Assembly (NCBI GenBank): GCA_002394185.1
Contig: DGTB01000008.1
Location: 1-9,919, forward strand
Length of the DNA stretch: 9,919 bases
Source of the DNA: Bacteroidales bacterium UBA4347
Lineage (GTDB): Bacteria; Bacteroidota; Bacteroidia; Bacteroidales; P3
Reading direction: 5' to 3'
Part shown: positions 1 through 6,404 of the stretch, piece after piece
How positions within the stretch are numbered: the stretch's first letter is position 1
Layout of the letters: each line of letters begins with the position of its first letter
Translations under genes and position numbers: made by a program
Notes under the pieces: generated by a model
Seen by the model: only the letters and a program-made list of their open reading frames with translations
Told to the model about the DNA's origin: nothing
Databases searched by the model: none

Positions 1-9
1 AAGGATGAA

Positions 10-801
10 ATGAAAAAATTAAAAATGAGAAATATGAAGAAGATTTTTGTTTTGGCGGCAGCTGTGGTGCTGGCCGCTGTGGGCGCCCAGGCGCAGAATT
101 CGTTCAAGGGCATTGTGAAGTACAAGGTCGAGTCGACGGGTACTGTGGCAATGACGATTCCTCCCGAGGTGGCGTTGGCCGAGGTGAAGGTGATGGGGGA
201 CATGATGTATACGAAGAGCCCGATTTTCACCCAGGGCCTGGAGGTGTATGTGGACGGGATGAAGGTGACGCGCTGCGTCGACTACAGCCAGCTGATTTCC
301 TATCTGGCCGCCCAGGGGTTCGAGTTTGAGAACTACAAGGGCAACGGCAAGATCCTCATGGAGAGCACCGCCAAGAAGGAGTCGTTCGACAGCCTTGAAA
401 TCAAGGATACCGAGCCGGGCCATTTCTACTATGAGTATGTGGACGGGGAGACAAAGACCATTGCCGGCCGCACGGCTTACAAGCTGGTGCAGCATGTGTA
501 TAACGAGGAGGGTGTCGACGAGCCTGTGGTGATGTGGTACGACAAGACCATCGGTCCGGCCTACAATGTGCTGTTCAACGGCATCAAGGGTATGCCGCTG
601 GAGGTGACGATGGATGCCGGCGAGGGCCGCGCCATCACCTACACGGTGACCGAGGTTGTGAGCGGAAAGGTGAAAGAGGCCGACTTCCTGTATCCCGACG
701 GCTACAATGCGCTGACCGAGGAGGAGTCCGAGGCTCTGGCCACCGATATCCAGGATGCCCGCGACATGGGCTACCTGCCGAGCGGCGAGGAGGAGGAATA
801 G
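10..801 (+). CDS. Secreted DUF4412/GLPGLI-like protein of unknown function
   Basis: The 263-residue product begins with a Lys-rich stretch and a hydrophobic segment (about residues 12-26) ending in AQA followed by Gln29, a good signal peptidase I site of Bacteroidetes type, so it is probably periplasmic or outer-membrane associated. There is no lipobox. The mature part is beta-rich by eye: an opening FKGIVKYKVE strand, a central IAGRTAYKL motif near residue 152, a MWYDKTIGP motif near 176, a PLEV strand near 200, and a closing FLYPDGY near 229, then an acidic tail. This order resembles DUF4412/GLPGLI family proteins, which have no assigned activity. I use the start at 10 because AAGGA lies just upstream; Met6 (25) and Met9 (34) also fit, and Met9 gives a more typical signal peptide. 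The start overlaps a TGA at 11-13 in another frame, which could end a gene lying off the window. Existence as a gene is secure; the family call is tentative. Confidence 0.85.
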   Translation: MKKLKMRNMKKIFVLAAAVVLAAVGAQAQNSFKGIVKYKVESTGTVAMTIPPEVALAEVKVMGDMMYTKSPIFTQGLEVYVDGMKVTRCVDYSQLISYLAAQGFEFENYKGNGKILMESTAKKESFDSLEIKDTEPGHFYYEYVDGETKTIAGRTAYKLVQHVYNEEGVDEPVVMWYDKTIGPAYNVLFNGIKGMPLEVTMDAGEGRAITYTVTEVVSGKVKEADFLYPDGYNALTEEESEALATDIQDARDMGYLPSGEEEE

Positions 802-812
802 TGGCCGTCAGT

Positions 813-847
813 GGTTAGTGTTCAGTGTTCAGTGTTTAGTGTTTGAA
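813..847. repeat. 7-bp tandem array, five units (GTTYAGT type)
   Basis: Five successive 7-base units can be read here: GGTTAGT, GTTCAGT, GTTCAGT, GTTTAGT and GTTTGAA. The array fills most of the 53-bp gap between the secreted protein and ftsK and stops 7 bp before the ftsK start. Two units are identical, so it looks like a microsatellite that has drifted. Similar 7-bp periodicity appears at 3446, 4885 and, in purine-rich form, 1503. No function is known to me. Confidence 0.75.
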
Positions 848-854
848 TTTTTGA

Positions 855-3452
855 ATGGCGAATAAGAAAACGGCTGCGAAGCCGAAGTCGAAAGGCGGCG
901 CCAAGGCCGCAGGTAAAGGCAAGGGCACCTCGAAGGGAAAGTCGAGGGGCTCTTTCCTCGCTTTTATGAAGAGCGAGCGCTGCGCACATATCAGGGGCTC
1001 TGTGTATGTGCTCTTTGCGGCGTTTCTGTTGATATCGCTGGCGGCGTACTATGCCACGGGGTGCGACCCCACGCGCCACTGGCTCAAGTCTTTGGGCTAT
1101 GGCACGGCGGAGTTTTTCGCCACCAAGCTGTTCGGCATCGGCAGTCTGGGCTTCTCGCTGCTGTTCTTCGTGTACGGCATGCGGCTGTGGGGGGTGAAGG
1201 TGATGCCGTGGTGGAAGACTTTCGGCAGCACGCTCTTCTGGATGGTGTGGCTGAGCACTACGCTGGGATATATCGCCGTGAAATGGATAGAAGGCGGCGT
1301 GGGCTTCGAGCAGTATGCGGGCATAGGCCTGCTGCTGGCCGAGCCGCTGGACGGCCTGATGGGGTGGTTCACGCTGGTGTTGCTGGTGGCTGTGGCCATA
1401 GGCATGCTGGTGATGGTGCACAAGATGGAACTGCCCGAGGTACACCTGCCCAAGGTGGACCTGAAGCGCGCCGTGGAAGAGATTGAGAAAGTGGGCGTGG
1501 AGGAAACTGGAAAGACGGAGGTGGAAGGTGGAAAGAGAAAAGAGGAGAGGGAAGAGGTGATAGACCTGAACGCCCGGCAGCAAGAGGAGGACGAGGGCGC
1601 CGACTTCGACGAGGCGGCCATGGCCCTGTTCACCCAACATCCGGCGACGGAGAGCCGCGAGCAGGAGAGGGAGAGTGGCGAGCGGAAGCAGGAGGCGGTT
1701 GCCGAGCCGGAGTTCAGCATCGACGATGCATTCGCCAAGTTGACTCAGAAAGCCGGTGTGCCGACAGAGGAAACGGCCGGTGCGGTGAAGGAGGCGGCGG
1801 ACGACGGGGTGACGTTTACCATCGAGGGCATGGACGATGATGTCCAGGAGAACCCCGAGGCCCAGGAAGACCAGGAGGATATTGAGGCACAGGAAGAGGT
1901 GCTCGACGAGGACGACTACCGCAGGCACTATGGCGTCGACGAGCCATACGATCCGCATCTGGACCTGGGCGACTATGTGATGCCCGACACGGGCATACTG
2001 GAGGACTGGGAGGCTGCCAACGTGAAGGTGACGAAGGAAGAGCTGGTGGCCAACAAGGACCGTATTGTCCAAACCCTGAAGGACTACGGCATAGAGATTA
2101 CCGACATCAGCGCCAGCCCGGGACCGACGGTGACGCTGTACAAGATCAAACCTGCCCCGGGTGTGAGAATCAGCAAGATCAAGAGTTTAGAGGACGATAT
2201 TGCCTTGAGTCTGGCCGCCTTGGGTATACGTATCATAGCGCCCATCCCGGGCGAGAGCAATGTGGGTATAGAGGTTCCCAATGCCAAGCCGCAGATTGTG
2301 GCCATGAAGACCATGCTGGACAGCGAGGCTTTCCAGAAGGCGAAGGAGAAGATGGAGCTGCCGATAGCCTTCGGCAAGACAATCAGCAACGAGTGCTTCG
2401 TTACCGACCTGGCCAAGATGCCCCACCTGCTGATGGCCGGTGCTACGGGTACGGGTAAGTCGGTGGGCCTGAACGCCGTGCTGGCGAGCCTGCTGTATAC
2501 GAAGCATCCGAGCGAGTTGAAGCTGGTGCTGGTGGACCCGAAGAAGGTGGAGTTCAGCCTCTACTCGGCGCTGGAGCGCCACTATCTGGCCAAGATGCCC
2601 GACGAGGACGATGCCGTCATCACCGACGTGAAGAAGGTGGTGCGCACGCTGAACAGCCTCTGCATAGAGATGGACAGCCGCTACGACCTGCTGAAGCAGG
2701 CCAAGGTAAGAAAGATAACAGAATACAACGAGAAGTTCTGCAAGCGGATGCTGAACCCGGAGCACGGACACAGGTATCTGCCGTACATTGTGGTGGTTAT
2801 CGACGAGTTCGGCGACCTGATTATGACCGCCGGCAAGGAGGTGGAGCTGCCCATTGCGCGACTGGCACAGCTGGCGCGTGCCGTGGGTATACACCTGATT
2901 ATCGCCACGCAACGCCCCACGACGAATATCATTACGGGCACCATCAAGGCCAACTTCCCGGCACGTGTGGCGTTCCGCGTCACAAGCGGTATCGACTCGA
3001 AGACCATTCTGGACACCGGCGGCGCTCAGCAGTTGATTGGCCGAGGCGACATGTTGATTTCGCTGGCGGGCAAGGATATGATACGTCTGCAGTGCGCCTT
3101 GATCGACACGCCGGAGATTGAGAAACTGGTGCGGTTCATTGGCGACCAGCGGGGGTACCCGGAAGGATTCGAGCTGCCGGAGTACCTGGACGAGAACGAG
3201 GAGCCGAACAAGGAGTTCGACGCCAAGCACAAGGACGAGTTCTTCAACGACGCAGCGCGATTGGTGGTGGCGAGCCAGTTTGGCAGCACCTCGTTGTTGC
3301 AGCGAAAGTTGCAGTTGGGCTACAACCGTGCGGGTCGCATCATCGACCAGCTGGAGGCTGCAGGCATCGTGGGCCCGAGCAACGGTAGCAAGCCGAGGGA
3401 TGTGCTGGTGCACGACGAAGTGAGCCTGGAGGAGATACTTCGTCAGTTATGA
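855..3452 (+). CDS. ftsK: DNA translocase FtsK (FtsK/SpoIIIE family)
   Basis: FtsK anchors at the division septum and pumps DNA with ATP so that chromosome dimers are resolved and the terminus is cleared. The 865-residue product has a Lys/Ala/Gly-rich cytoplasmic start, four probable membrane helices (about residues 49-68, 92-109, 122-140, 170-188), an acidic Glu-rich linker (about 205-370), then the motor. Walker A is GATGTGKS at 529-536 and Walker B is VVVIDEFGDL with Asp650 and Glu651. The ATQRP segment follows. The C-terminal gamma winged helix (about 795-862) carries GYNRAGRIIDQLEAAGIVGP, the DNA-sequence-reading part. The length and order are normal for the family. ATG at 855 has no clear Shine-Dalgarno, which is common in this phylum. 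A purine-rich 7-bp array lies inside the linker, and another spans the stop codon. In many Bacteroidales I recall a lolA-like gene next to ftsK; none is seen here. Identification is firm. Confidence 0.98.
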   Translation: MANKKTAAKPKSKGGAKAAGKGKGTSKGKSRGSFLAFMKSERCAHIRGSVYVLFAAFLLISLAAYYATGCDPTRHWLKSLGYGTAEFFATKLFGIGSLGFSLLFFVYGMRLWGVKVMPWWKTFGSTLFWMVWLSTTLGYIAVKWIEGGVGFEQYAGIGLLLAEPLDGLMGWFTLVLLVAVAIGMLVMVHKMELPEVHLPKVDLKRAVEEIEKVGVEETGKTEVEGGKRKEEREEVIDLNARQQEEDEGADFDEAAMALFTQHPATESREQERESGERKQEAVAEPEFSIDDAFAKLTQKAGVPTEETAGAVKEAADDGVTFTIEGMDDDVQENPEAQEDQEDIEAQEEVLDEDDYRRHYGVDEPYDPHLDLGDYVMPDTGILEDWEAANVKVTKEELVANKDRIVQTLKDYGIEITDISASPGPTVTLYKIKPAPGVRISKIKSLEDDIALSLAALGIRIIAPIPGESNVGIEVPNAKPQIVAMKTMLDSEAFQKAKEKMELPIAFGKTISNECFVTDLAKMPHLLMAGATGTGKSVGLNAVLASLLYTKHPSELKLVLVDPKKVEFSLYSALERHYLAKMPDEDDAVITDVKKVVRTLNSLCIEMDSRYDLLKQAKVRKITEYNEKFCKRMLNPEHGHRYLPYIVVVIDEFGDLIMTAGKEVELPIARLAQLARAVGIHLIIATQRPTTNIITGTIKANFPARVAFRVTSGIDSKTILDTGGAQQLIGRGDMLISLAGKDMIRLQCALIDTPEIEKLVRFIGDQRGYPEGFELPEYLDENEEPNKEFDAKHKDEFFNDAARLVVASQFGSTSLLQRKLQLGYNRAGRIIDQLEAAGIVGPSNGSKPRDVLVHDEVSLEEILRQL
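1503..1558. repeat. Purine-rich 7-bp tandem array inside the ftsK linker
   Basis: About eight 7-base units near GAAAGTG can be read: GAAACTG, GAAAGAC, GGAGGTG, GAAGGTG, GAAAGAG, AAAAGAG, GAGAGGG and AAGAGGT. They encode about residues 217-235 of FtsK, a Gly/Lys/Glu-rich stretch in the flexible linker just after the membrane domain. The reading frame stays open across it. The periodicity is degenerate, so part of it may simply be Glu/Lys/Gly codons; the runs of GGTGGAA favour a true repeat. Confidence 0.5.
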
Positions 3453-3473
3453 GTTAGGAGTTAAGAGTTATGA
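3446..3473. repeat. 7-bp tandem array across the ftsK stop codon
   Basis: Four head-to-tail units are visible: GTTATGA, GTTAGGA, GTTAAGA and GTTATGA, differing only at the fifth base. The first unit contains the last bases of the Gln codon, the Leu codon and the TGA stop of ftsK, so the array reaches into the gene. AT-rich sequence follows up to the first lipoprotein start at 3494. Confidence 0.8.
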
Positions 3474-3493
3474 ATTTTTTAATATAATATAGT

Positions 3494-3748
3494 ATGAAGA
3501 AGAAGGTTTTATTGGGAATGGGTATTGTGGGATTGGTTTGTATGTTGGGCCTGACGGGCTGCTCGAAGGAGAAGCGGTGCCGCTGCGCAGTGCTGCATTC
3601 ATCGAATGTGAGGATTGTCAAGATCCAGAGCGGCAACTGCGAGGACCTGAAACTGTTCCGCTATCACACGCCGCTGGATTCACTGAAGGTGGATTCGTTG
3701 CTGTGTACGGACTATGAGTTTATGATTGATTCGGTTTATAAAAACTAA
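3494..3748 (+). CDS. Small four-cysteine lipoprotein, first copy
   Basis: This is an 84-residue lipoprotein of no family I recognise. It has a Lys-rich start, a hydrophobic stretch and a lipobox LTGC with lipidated Cys23, followed by Ser-Lys-Glu. There is no acidic run after the cysteine of the kind that exports Bacteroidetes lipoproteins to the surface, so I expect it to face the periplasm. The mature part is only about 62 residues and holds four further cysteines: Cys29 and Cys31 (CRC), Cys49 (in CED) and Cys71 (C-x-x-Y). The next gene has the same cysteine pattern. It ends 5 bp before that gene and shares its orientation with the redox membrane protein beyond. The cysteines could form two disulfides or bind a metal; the sequence does not decide. 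The gene call is supported by the lipobox and the paralogue. Confidence 0.85.
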   Translation: MKKKVLLGMGIVGLVCMLGLTGCSKEKRCRCAVLHSSNVRIVKIQSGNCEDLKLFRYHTPLDSLKVDSLLCTDYEFMIDSVYKN

Positions 3749-3753
3749 GCATT

Positions 3754-4011
3754 ATGAAAAAGAGGCTTTTAGTAGGTGTTATGGGTCTGGTGTGCCTGAT
3801 GGGCTTGGCGGGCCTGAGTAGCTGCAGCAAGGAGCATCAGTGCAAGTGTGTGACGACGGACGTCGAGGACGATGGTCTGCTGAAGTATTTTGTTGTGGAA
3901 GGTTCGATAGCTTGTGAAGACATCACCGAGATGGCTTTCGAAGAACATCATGACGGGTCGCTGCGAGAGGTTGAGGTTCACAAAGTGAGCTGCCGTAGCT
4001 ATGGCGATTGA
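3754..4011 (+). CDS. Small four-cysteine lipoprotein, second copy
   Basis: This 85-residue lipoprotein is a diverged paralogue of the gene just upstream. The lipobox is LSSC with Cys24, followed again by Ser-Lys-Glu. Four cysteines then match the first copy in order: Cys30 and Cys32 (CKC), Cys54 (in CED) and Cys80 (C-x-x-Y). Outside the signal peptide and these motifs the two share little, so the duplication is old or the loops evolve fast. The middle section is more acidic than in the first copy. Its 3' end overlaps the longest reading of the next gene by 11 bp, a sign of translational coupling in one operon. The family is unknown to me; the likely place is the periplasmic face of the outer membrane or of the inner membrane. 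Confidence 0.85.
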   Translation: MKKRLLVGVMGLVCLMGLAGLSSCSKEHQCKCVTTDVEDDGLLKYFVVEGSIACEDITEMAFEEHHDGSLREVEVHKVSCRSYGD

Positions 4012-4888
4012 ACTGAGTGGATATAGAAAGATTATGGAAAAGCCTGCGGTGCGAATAGTGCTGCGGGTGTTGATAGGTGCTGTCTTCTGCGTGTCGGCGC
4101 TGTCGAAGCTGGTGGCAATCGACCATTTTGAACTGTATATTTATTCCTACGGTTTTCTGTCGCTTTCGGCAAGCTTCATGGTGGCCCGTCTGTGCATCGG
4201 AGTGGAGCTGGTAGTGGCGTTGATGATGTGGGTCGGTTGGTATCAGCGGTTGGCGAAACTCTTTTCGCTGCTGATGTTGGTGTTCTTCTCTCTGGTGCTG
4301 TGCTATGCTGCGCTGGCGGGAAGAGACGATTCGTGCCAATGCTTTGGCCAGTTGGTGGAGATGAACCCCGGCGAGAGCCTGCTGAAGAACGCGCTGCTGA
4401 TAGTATTGGTGCTGCTGTTCGTCCCCAAAGGGGAAAGGCCGGAGCGCAAGGGTTGGAAGATAGCGTCGGTGGTGCTGGCGGTGTTGCTGTTGGCGGTGCC
4501 CTTTGTGGTGTCGGTCCCGGACAACTGGGGTTTCGGCTCACACAGGGAGCCTTTTGGCGAAGAGGCGCTGAGTACGGCTGTGGGCGAAGGGGGACCATTG
4601 GAGGCTATGGGCATAGGTCATGAACGGAGAATGGTGGCCTTTGTTACGCCGAAGTGCCCTTATTGTAAGCTGGCACGGGAGAAACTGGGCTCTATGGCCA
4701 AACGGCATGCCATAGAGACCGAAAAGATTGTATATGTACAGCCTGCCGACATTGGAGACTCGCTATTTATAGCCATCACCTATGGCGCACGGCCGCTGAT
4801 GATGCTGATGGATGGGAGCGAGGTGGTTGAGACCTATCATTTGAGGAATGTGAACGAGAAAGAGGTGGCGGAGTTTTTGGGTAAGTAA
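4001..4888 (+). CDS. MauE/DoxX-like membrane protein fused to a thioredoxin-like domain
   Basis: The 295-residue product combines two redox modules. Residues about 15-142 form a four-helix MauE/DoxX-type domain (helices near 17-38, 58-80, 85-106, 128-142) with a CQCFG motif at 112-116. A fifth helix (about 152-172) leads to a thioredoxin-like domain with CPYC at 219-222 and a candidate cis-proline at Pro265 in ARPLMMLMDG. Basic loops (YQRLAK; PKGERPERKG) place the CQC loop and the thioredoxin domain in the periplasm. MauE-like proteins are linked to disulfide handling; electron transfer between the two cysteine pairs is my inference, by analogy with VKOR-thioredoxin fusions. ATG at 4001 overlaps the upstream lipoprotein by 11 bp; ATG at 4034 (Met12) is also good and gives a more typical MauE start. 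Partners are probably the two cysteine-rich lipoproteins before it. The domain call is strong, the substrate unknown. Confidence 0.88.
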   Translation: MAIELSGYRKIMEKPAVRIVLRVLIGAVFCVSALSKLVAIDHFELYIYSYGFLSLSASFMVARLCIGVELVVALMMWVGWYQRLAKLFSLLMLVFFSLVLCYAALAGRDDSCQCFGQLVEMNPGESLLKNALLIVLVLLFVPKGERPERKGWKIASVVLAVLLLAVPFVVSVPDNWGFGSHREPFGEEALSTAVGEGGPLEAMGIGHERRMVAFVTPKCPYCKLAREKLGSMAKRHAIETEKIVYVQPADIGDSLFIAITYGARPLMMLMDGSEVVETYHLRNVNEKEVAEFLGK

Positions 4889-4905
4889 TGAATTAAGAGT
4901 TAGAA
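4885..4905. repeat. Short 7-bp array after the redox gene
   Basis: Three degenerate units (GTAATGA, ATTAAGA, GTTAGAA) begin within the TAA stop of the redox gene and resemble the units at 3446-3473. The rest of the 68-bp gap to the PurF-like gene is very AT-rich. I see no exact TAnnTTTG promoter box in that gap and no hairpin terminator. Confidence 0.5.
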
Positions 4906-4956
4906 TTTACATTTATTCAATATATATTAATTTATCATTTTAAACAAAAAACAACA

Positions 4957-6366
4957 ATGAGCGGTTTTTTTGGTATCGTTTCTGAGAGTCCCTGTATTTC
5001 CGATTTGTTCTACGGGACGGACTATCATTCGCATCTGGGCACCAAGCGTGCCGGTATGGCAACCTTCGACGGTATGCAGGCGCACCAGAACATTCACAAC
5101 ATCCAGAATTCGCATTTCCGTCCGAAGTTTGCCAAGGACCTGGACGAGATGAAGGGCAATGTGGGCATTGGAGTCATCAGTGACACAGAGGCTCAGCCGG
5201 TGATGGTGAATTCGCACCTCGGACGTTTCGCCATCGCAACGGTGTCGAAAATCAACAATATAGACGAATTGGTACAGGACTGCCTGTCCAAGCACCAGCA
5301 GTTCACCGACCTCAGTATCGGTCGTACCAACCCCACGGAGCTGGTTGCCCTGCTGATTACCCAGGGAAAGACTTTTGTGGAGGGAATTGAGAATGTGTAC
5401 AACCGCGTGAAAGGCAGTTGTTCGATGCTGATACTGACGCCGCAAGGCATCATCGCCGCGCGTGACCGCTATGGCCGTACGCCTATCGTCATAGGCAAAC
5501 GCAACAAAGACTTCGCCATTGCCAGCGAAAGCCATTCCTACGTCAATCTGGGCTTCGAGACGGAGCATTTTGTCGGTCCCGGCGAAATTGTGAAGATGAC
5601 CACCCTGGGAGGAATGGAGGTGCTGCGTCCGGCAGAGAAGAAACTGCAGATATGCTCCTTCCTTTGGATTTACTATGGCTATCCTTGCACGGAATACGAG
5701 GGTATCAATGCCGAAGAGGTACGCTACAACTTGGGCCGTATCATGGGACAGCGCGACGATATCACCCCCGATTTCGTCAGCCCCATTCCCGACAGTGGCA
5801 TCGGCATGGCGTTGGGTTACAGCAATGGCCGTCAGATACCTTACAAGCGTGGCTTGTTGAAATATACGCCGACCTGGAGCCGCAGCTTCATGCCTGTCAA
5901 CCAGGCCGATCGCGCTCTGGTGGCTCGCATGAAACTCATCCCCTCGAGGGCTGTGCTTGAAGGCAAAGAGGTGGTGTTCTGCGACGACTCCATTGTGCGT
6001 GGCACCCAGTTGCGCGACAACGTCAAAATGCTCTATGACTACGGCGCCAGGAAGGTCCACGTCCGCATCAGCTGTCCGCCGCTGGTCCATGGTTGCACGT
6101 TCCTCAACTTCTCAGAGTCGAAGACCGACCGCGAACTCATCACGCGTCGCGTCATCGAGGAACTTGAGGGTGGCACCATCCGCAACCTCGAGGCCTACCA
6201 CGATGCCACAACGCCCGAATATGCCCGCATGGTGGAGGTGATTCGCCAGCATGTCGGTGTGGATACTTTGAAATTCAACACTGTTGAAGATGTGTGCGAA
6301 GCTATCGGTTTGCCGAAGGAGAGCATTTGCACCCACTGCTTCGACTCCTCCTCCTGTGGCGATTGA
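4957..6366 (+). CDS. Amidophosphoribosyltransferase (PurF) paralogue with a degenerate glutaminase domain
   Basis: PurF makes phosphoribosylamine from PRPP and glutamine, the first step of purine synthesis. This 469-residue protein has both PurF domains: an Ntn glutaminase fold (about 1-230, with RDRYGRTPIVIG at 169-180) and a phosphoribosyltransferase (PDSG at 278-281, RSFMPVNQADR at 309-319, PRPP loop VVFCDDSIVRGTQL at 339-352). The catalytic Cys after the start Met is Ser2 (MSGFFGIV), and an upstream stop rules out a propeptide. By eye the GHxRYxT arginine segment is deleted near 70-75, the HNGN oxyanion motif reads TVSK (95-98), and the SD(T/S)E aspartate is Pro126. Cys233, Cys380, Cys458 and Cys461 sit like the Fe-S ligands of Bacillus-type PurF. 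I recall close relatives across Bacteroidales, some with Gly at position 2, so this is a family trait rather than a mutation. It may use free ammonia or have another role; a standard PurF is expected elsewhere in the genome. Confidence 0.9.
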   Translation: MSGFFGIVSESPCISDLFYGTDYHSHLGTKRAGMATFDGMQAHQNIHNIQNSHFRPKFAKDLDEMKGNVGIGVISDTEAQPVMVNSHLGRFAIATVSKINNIDELVQDCLSKHQQFTDLSIGRTNPTELVALLITQGKTFVEGIENVYNRVKGSCSMLILTPQGIIAARDRYGRTPIVIGKRNKDFAIASESHSYVNLGFETEHFVGPGEIVKMTTLGGMEVLRPAEKKLQICSFLWIYYGYPCTEYEGINAEEVRYNLGRIMGQRDDITPDFVSPIPDSGIGMALGYSNGRQIPYKRGLLKYTPTWSRSFMPVNQADRALVARMKLIPSRAVLEGKEVVFCDDSIVRGTQLRDNVKMLYDYGARKVHVRISCPPLVHGCTFLNFSESKTDRELITRRVIEELEGGTIRNLEAYHDATTPEYARMVEVIRQHVGVDTLKFNTVEDVCEAIGLPKESICTHCFDSSSCGD

Positions 6367-6404
6367 ACATGATTGTCCCAAAAACGATAAAATAGACTGA
6401 CGCC

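Noticed and set aside
2..13. Possible 3' end of an upstream gene stopping at TGA 11-13
   Set aside because: Only three sense codons would be in the window, so nothing supports it beyond an overlapping ATGA.
834..847. TAGTGTTTG before ftsK as a -7 promoter box
   Set aside because: It has three bases instead of two between TA and TTTG, no -33 box at the right distance, and would leave a leader of only a few bases; the 7-bp array explains it.
822..3413. Long minus-strand open frames opposite ftsK (about 416 and 408 residues)
   Set aside because: They are His/Leu/Arg/Gln-rich antisense shadows of a certain ftsK gene, with no recognisable domain or start signal.
3446..3473. Idea that the 7-bp array is a stop cassette closing all three frames
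   Set aside because: A 7-bp unit would rotate stops through the frames, but checking each TGA, TAG and TAA here shows only two frames stopped; the array at 4885 also covers only two.
4927..6090. A 387-residue minus-strand frame opposite the PurF-like gene
   Set aside because: Composition is typical of antisense reading, and the plus strand carries clear phosphoribosyltransferase motifs.
6369..6395. ATG at 6369 as start of the repeat-protein gene
   Set aside because: It is in the same frame but meets the TAG at 6393 after eight codons; TTG at 6405 gives an immediate signal peptide.
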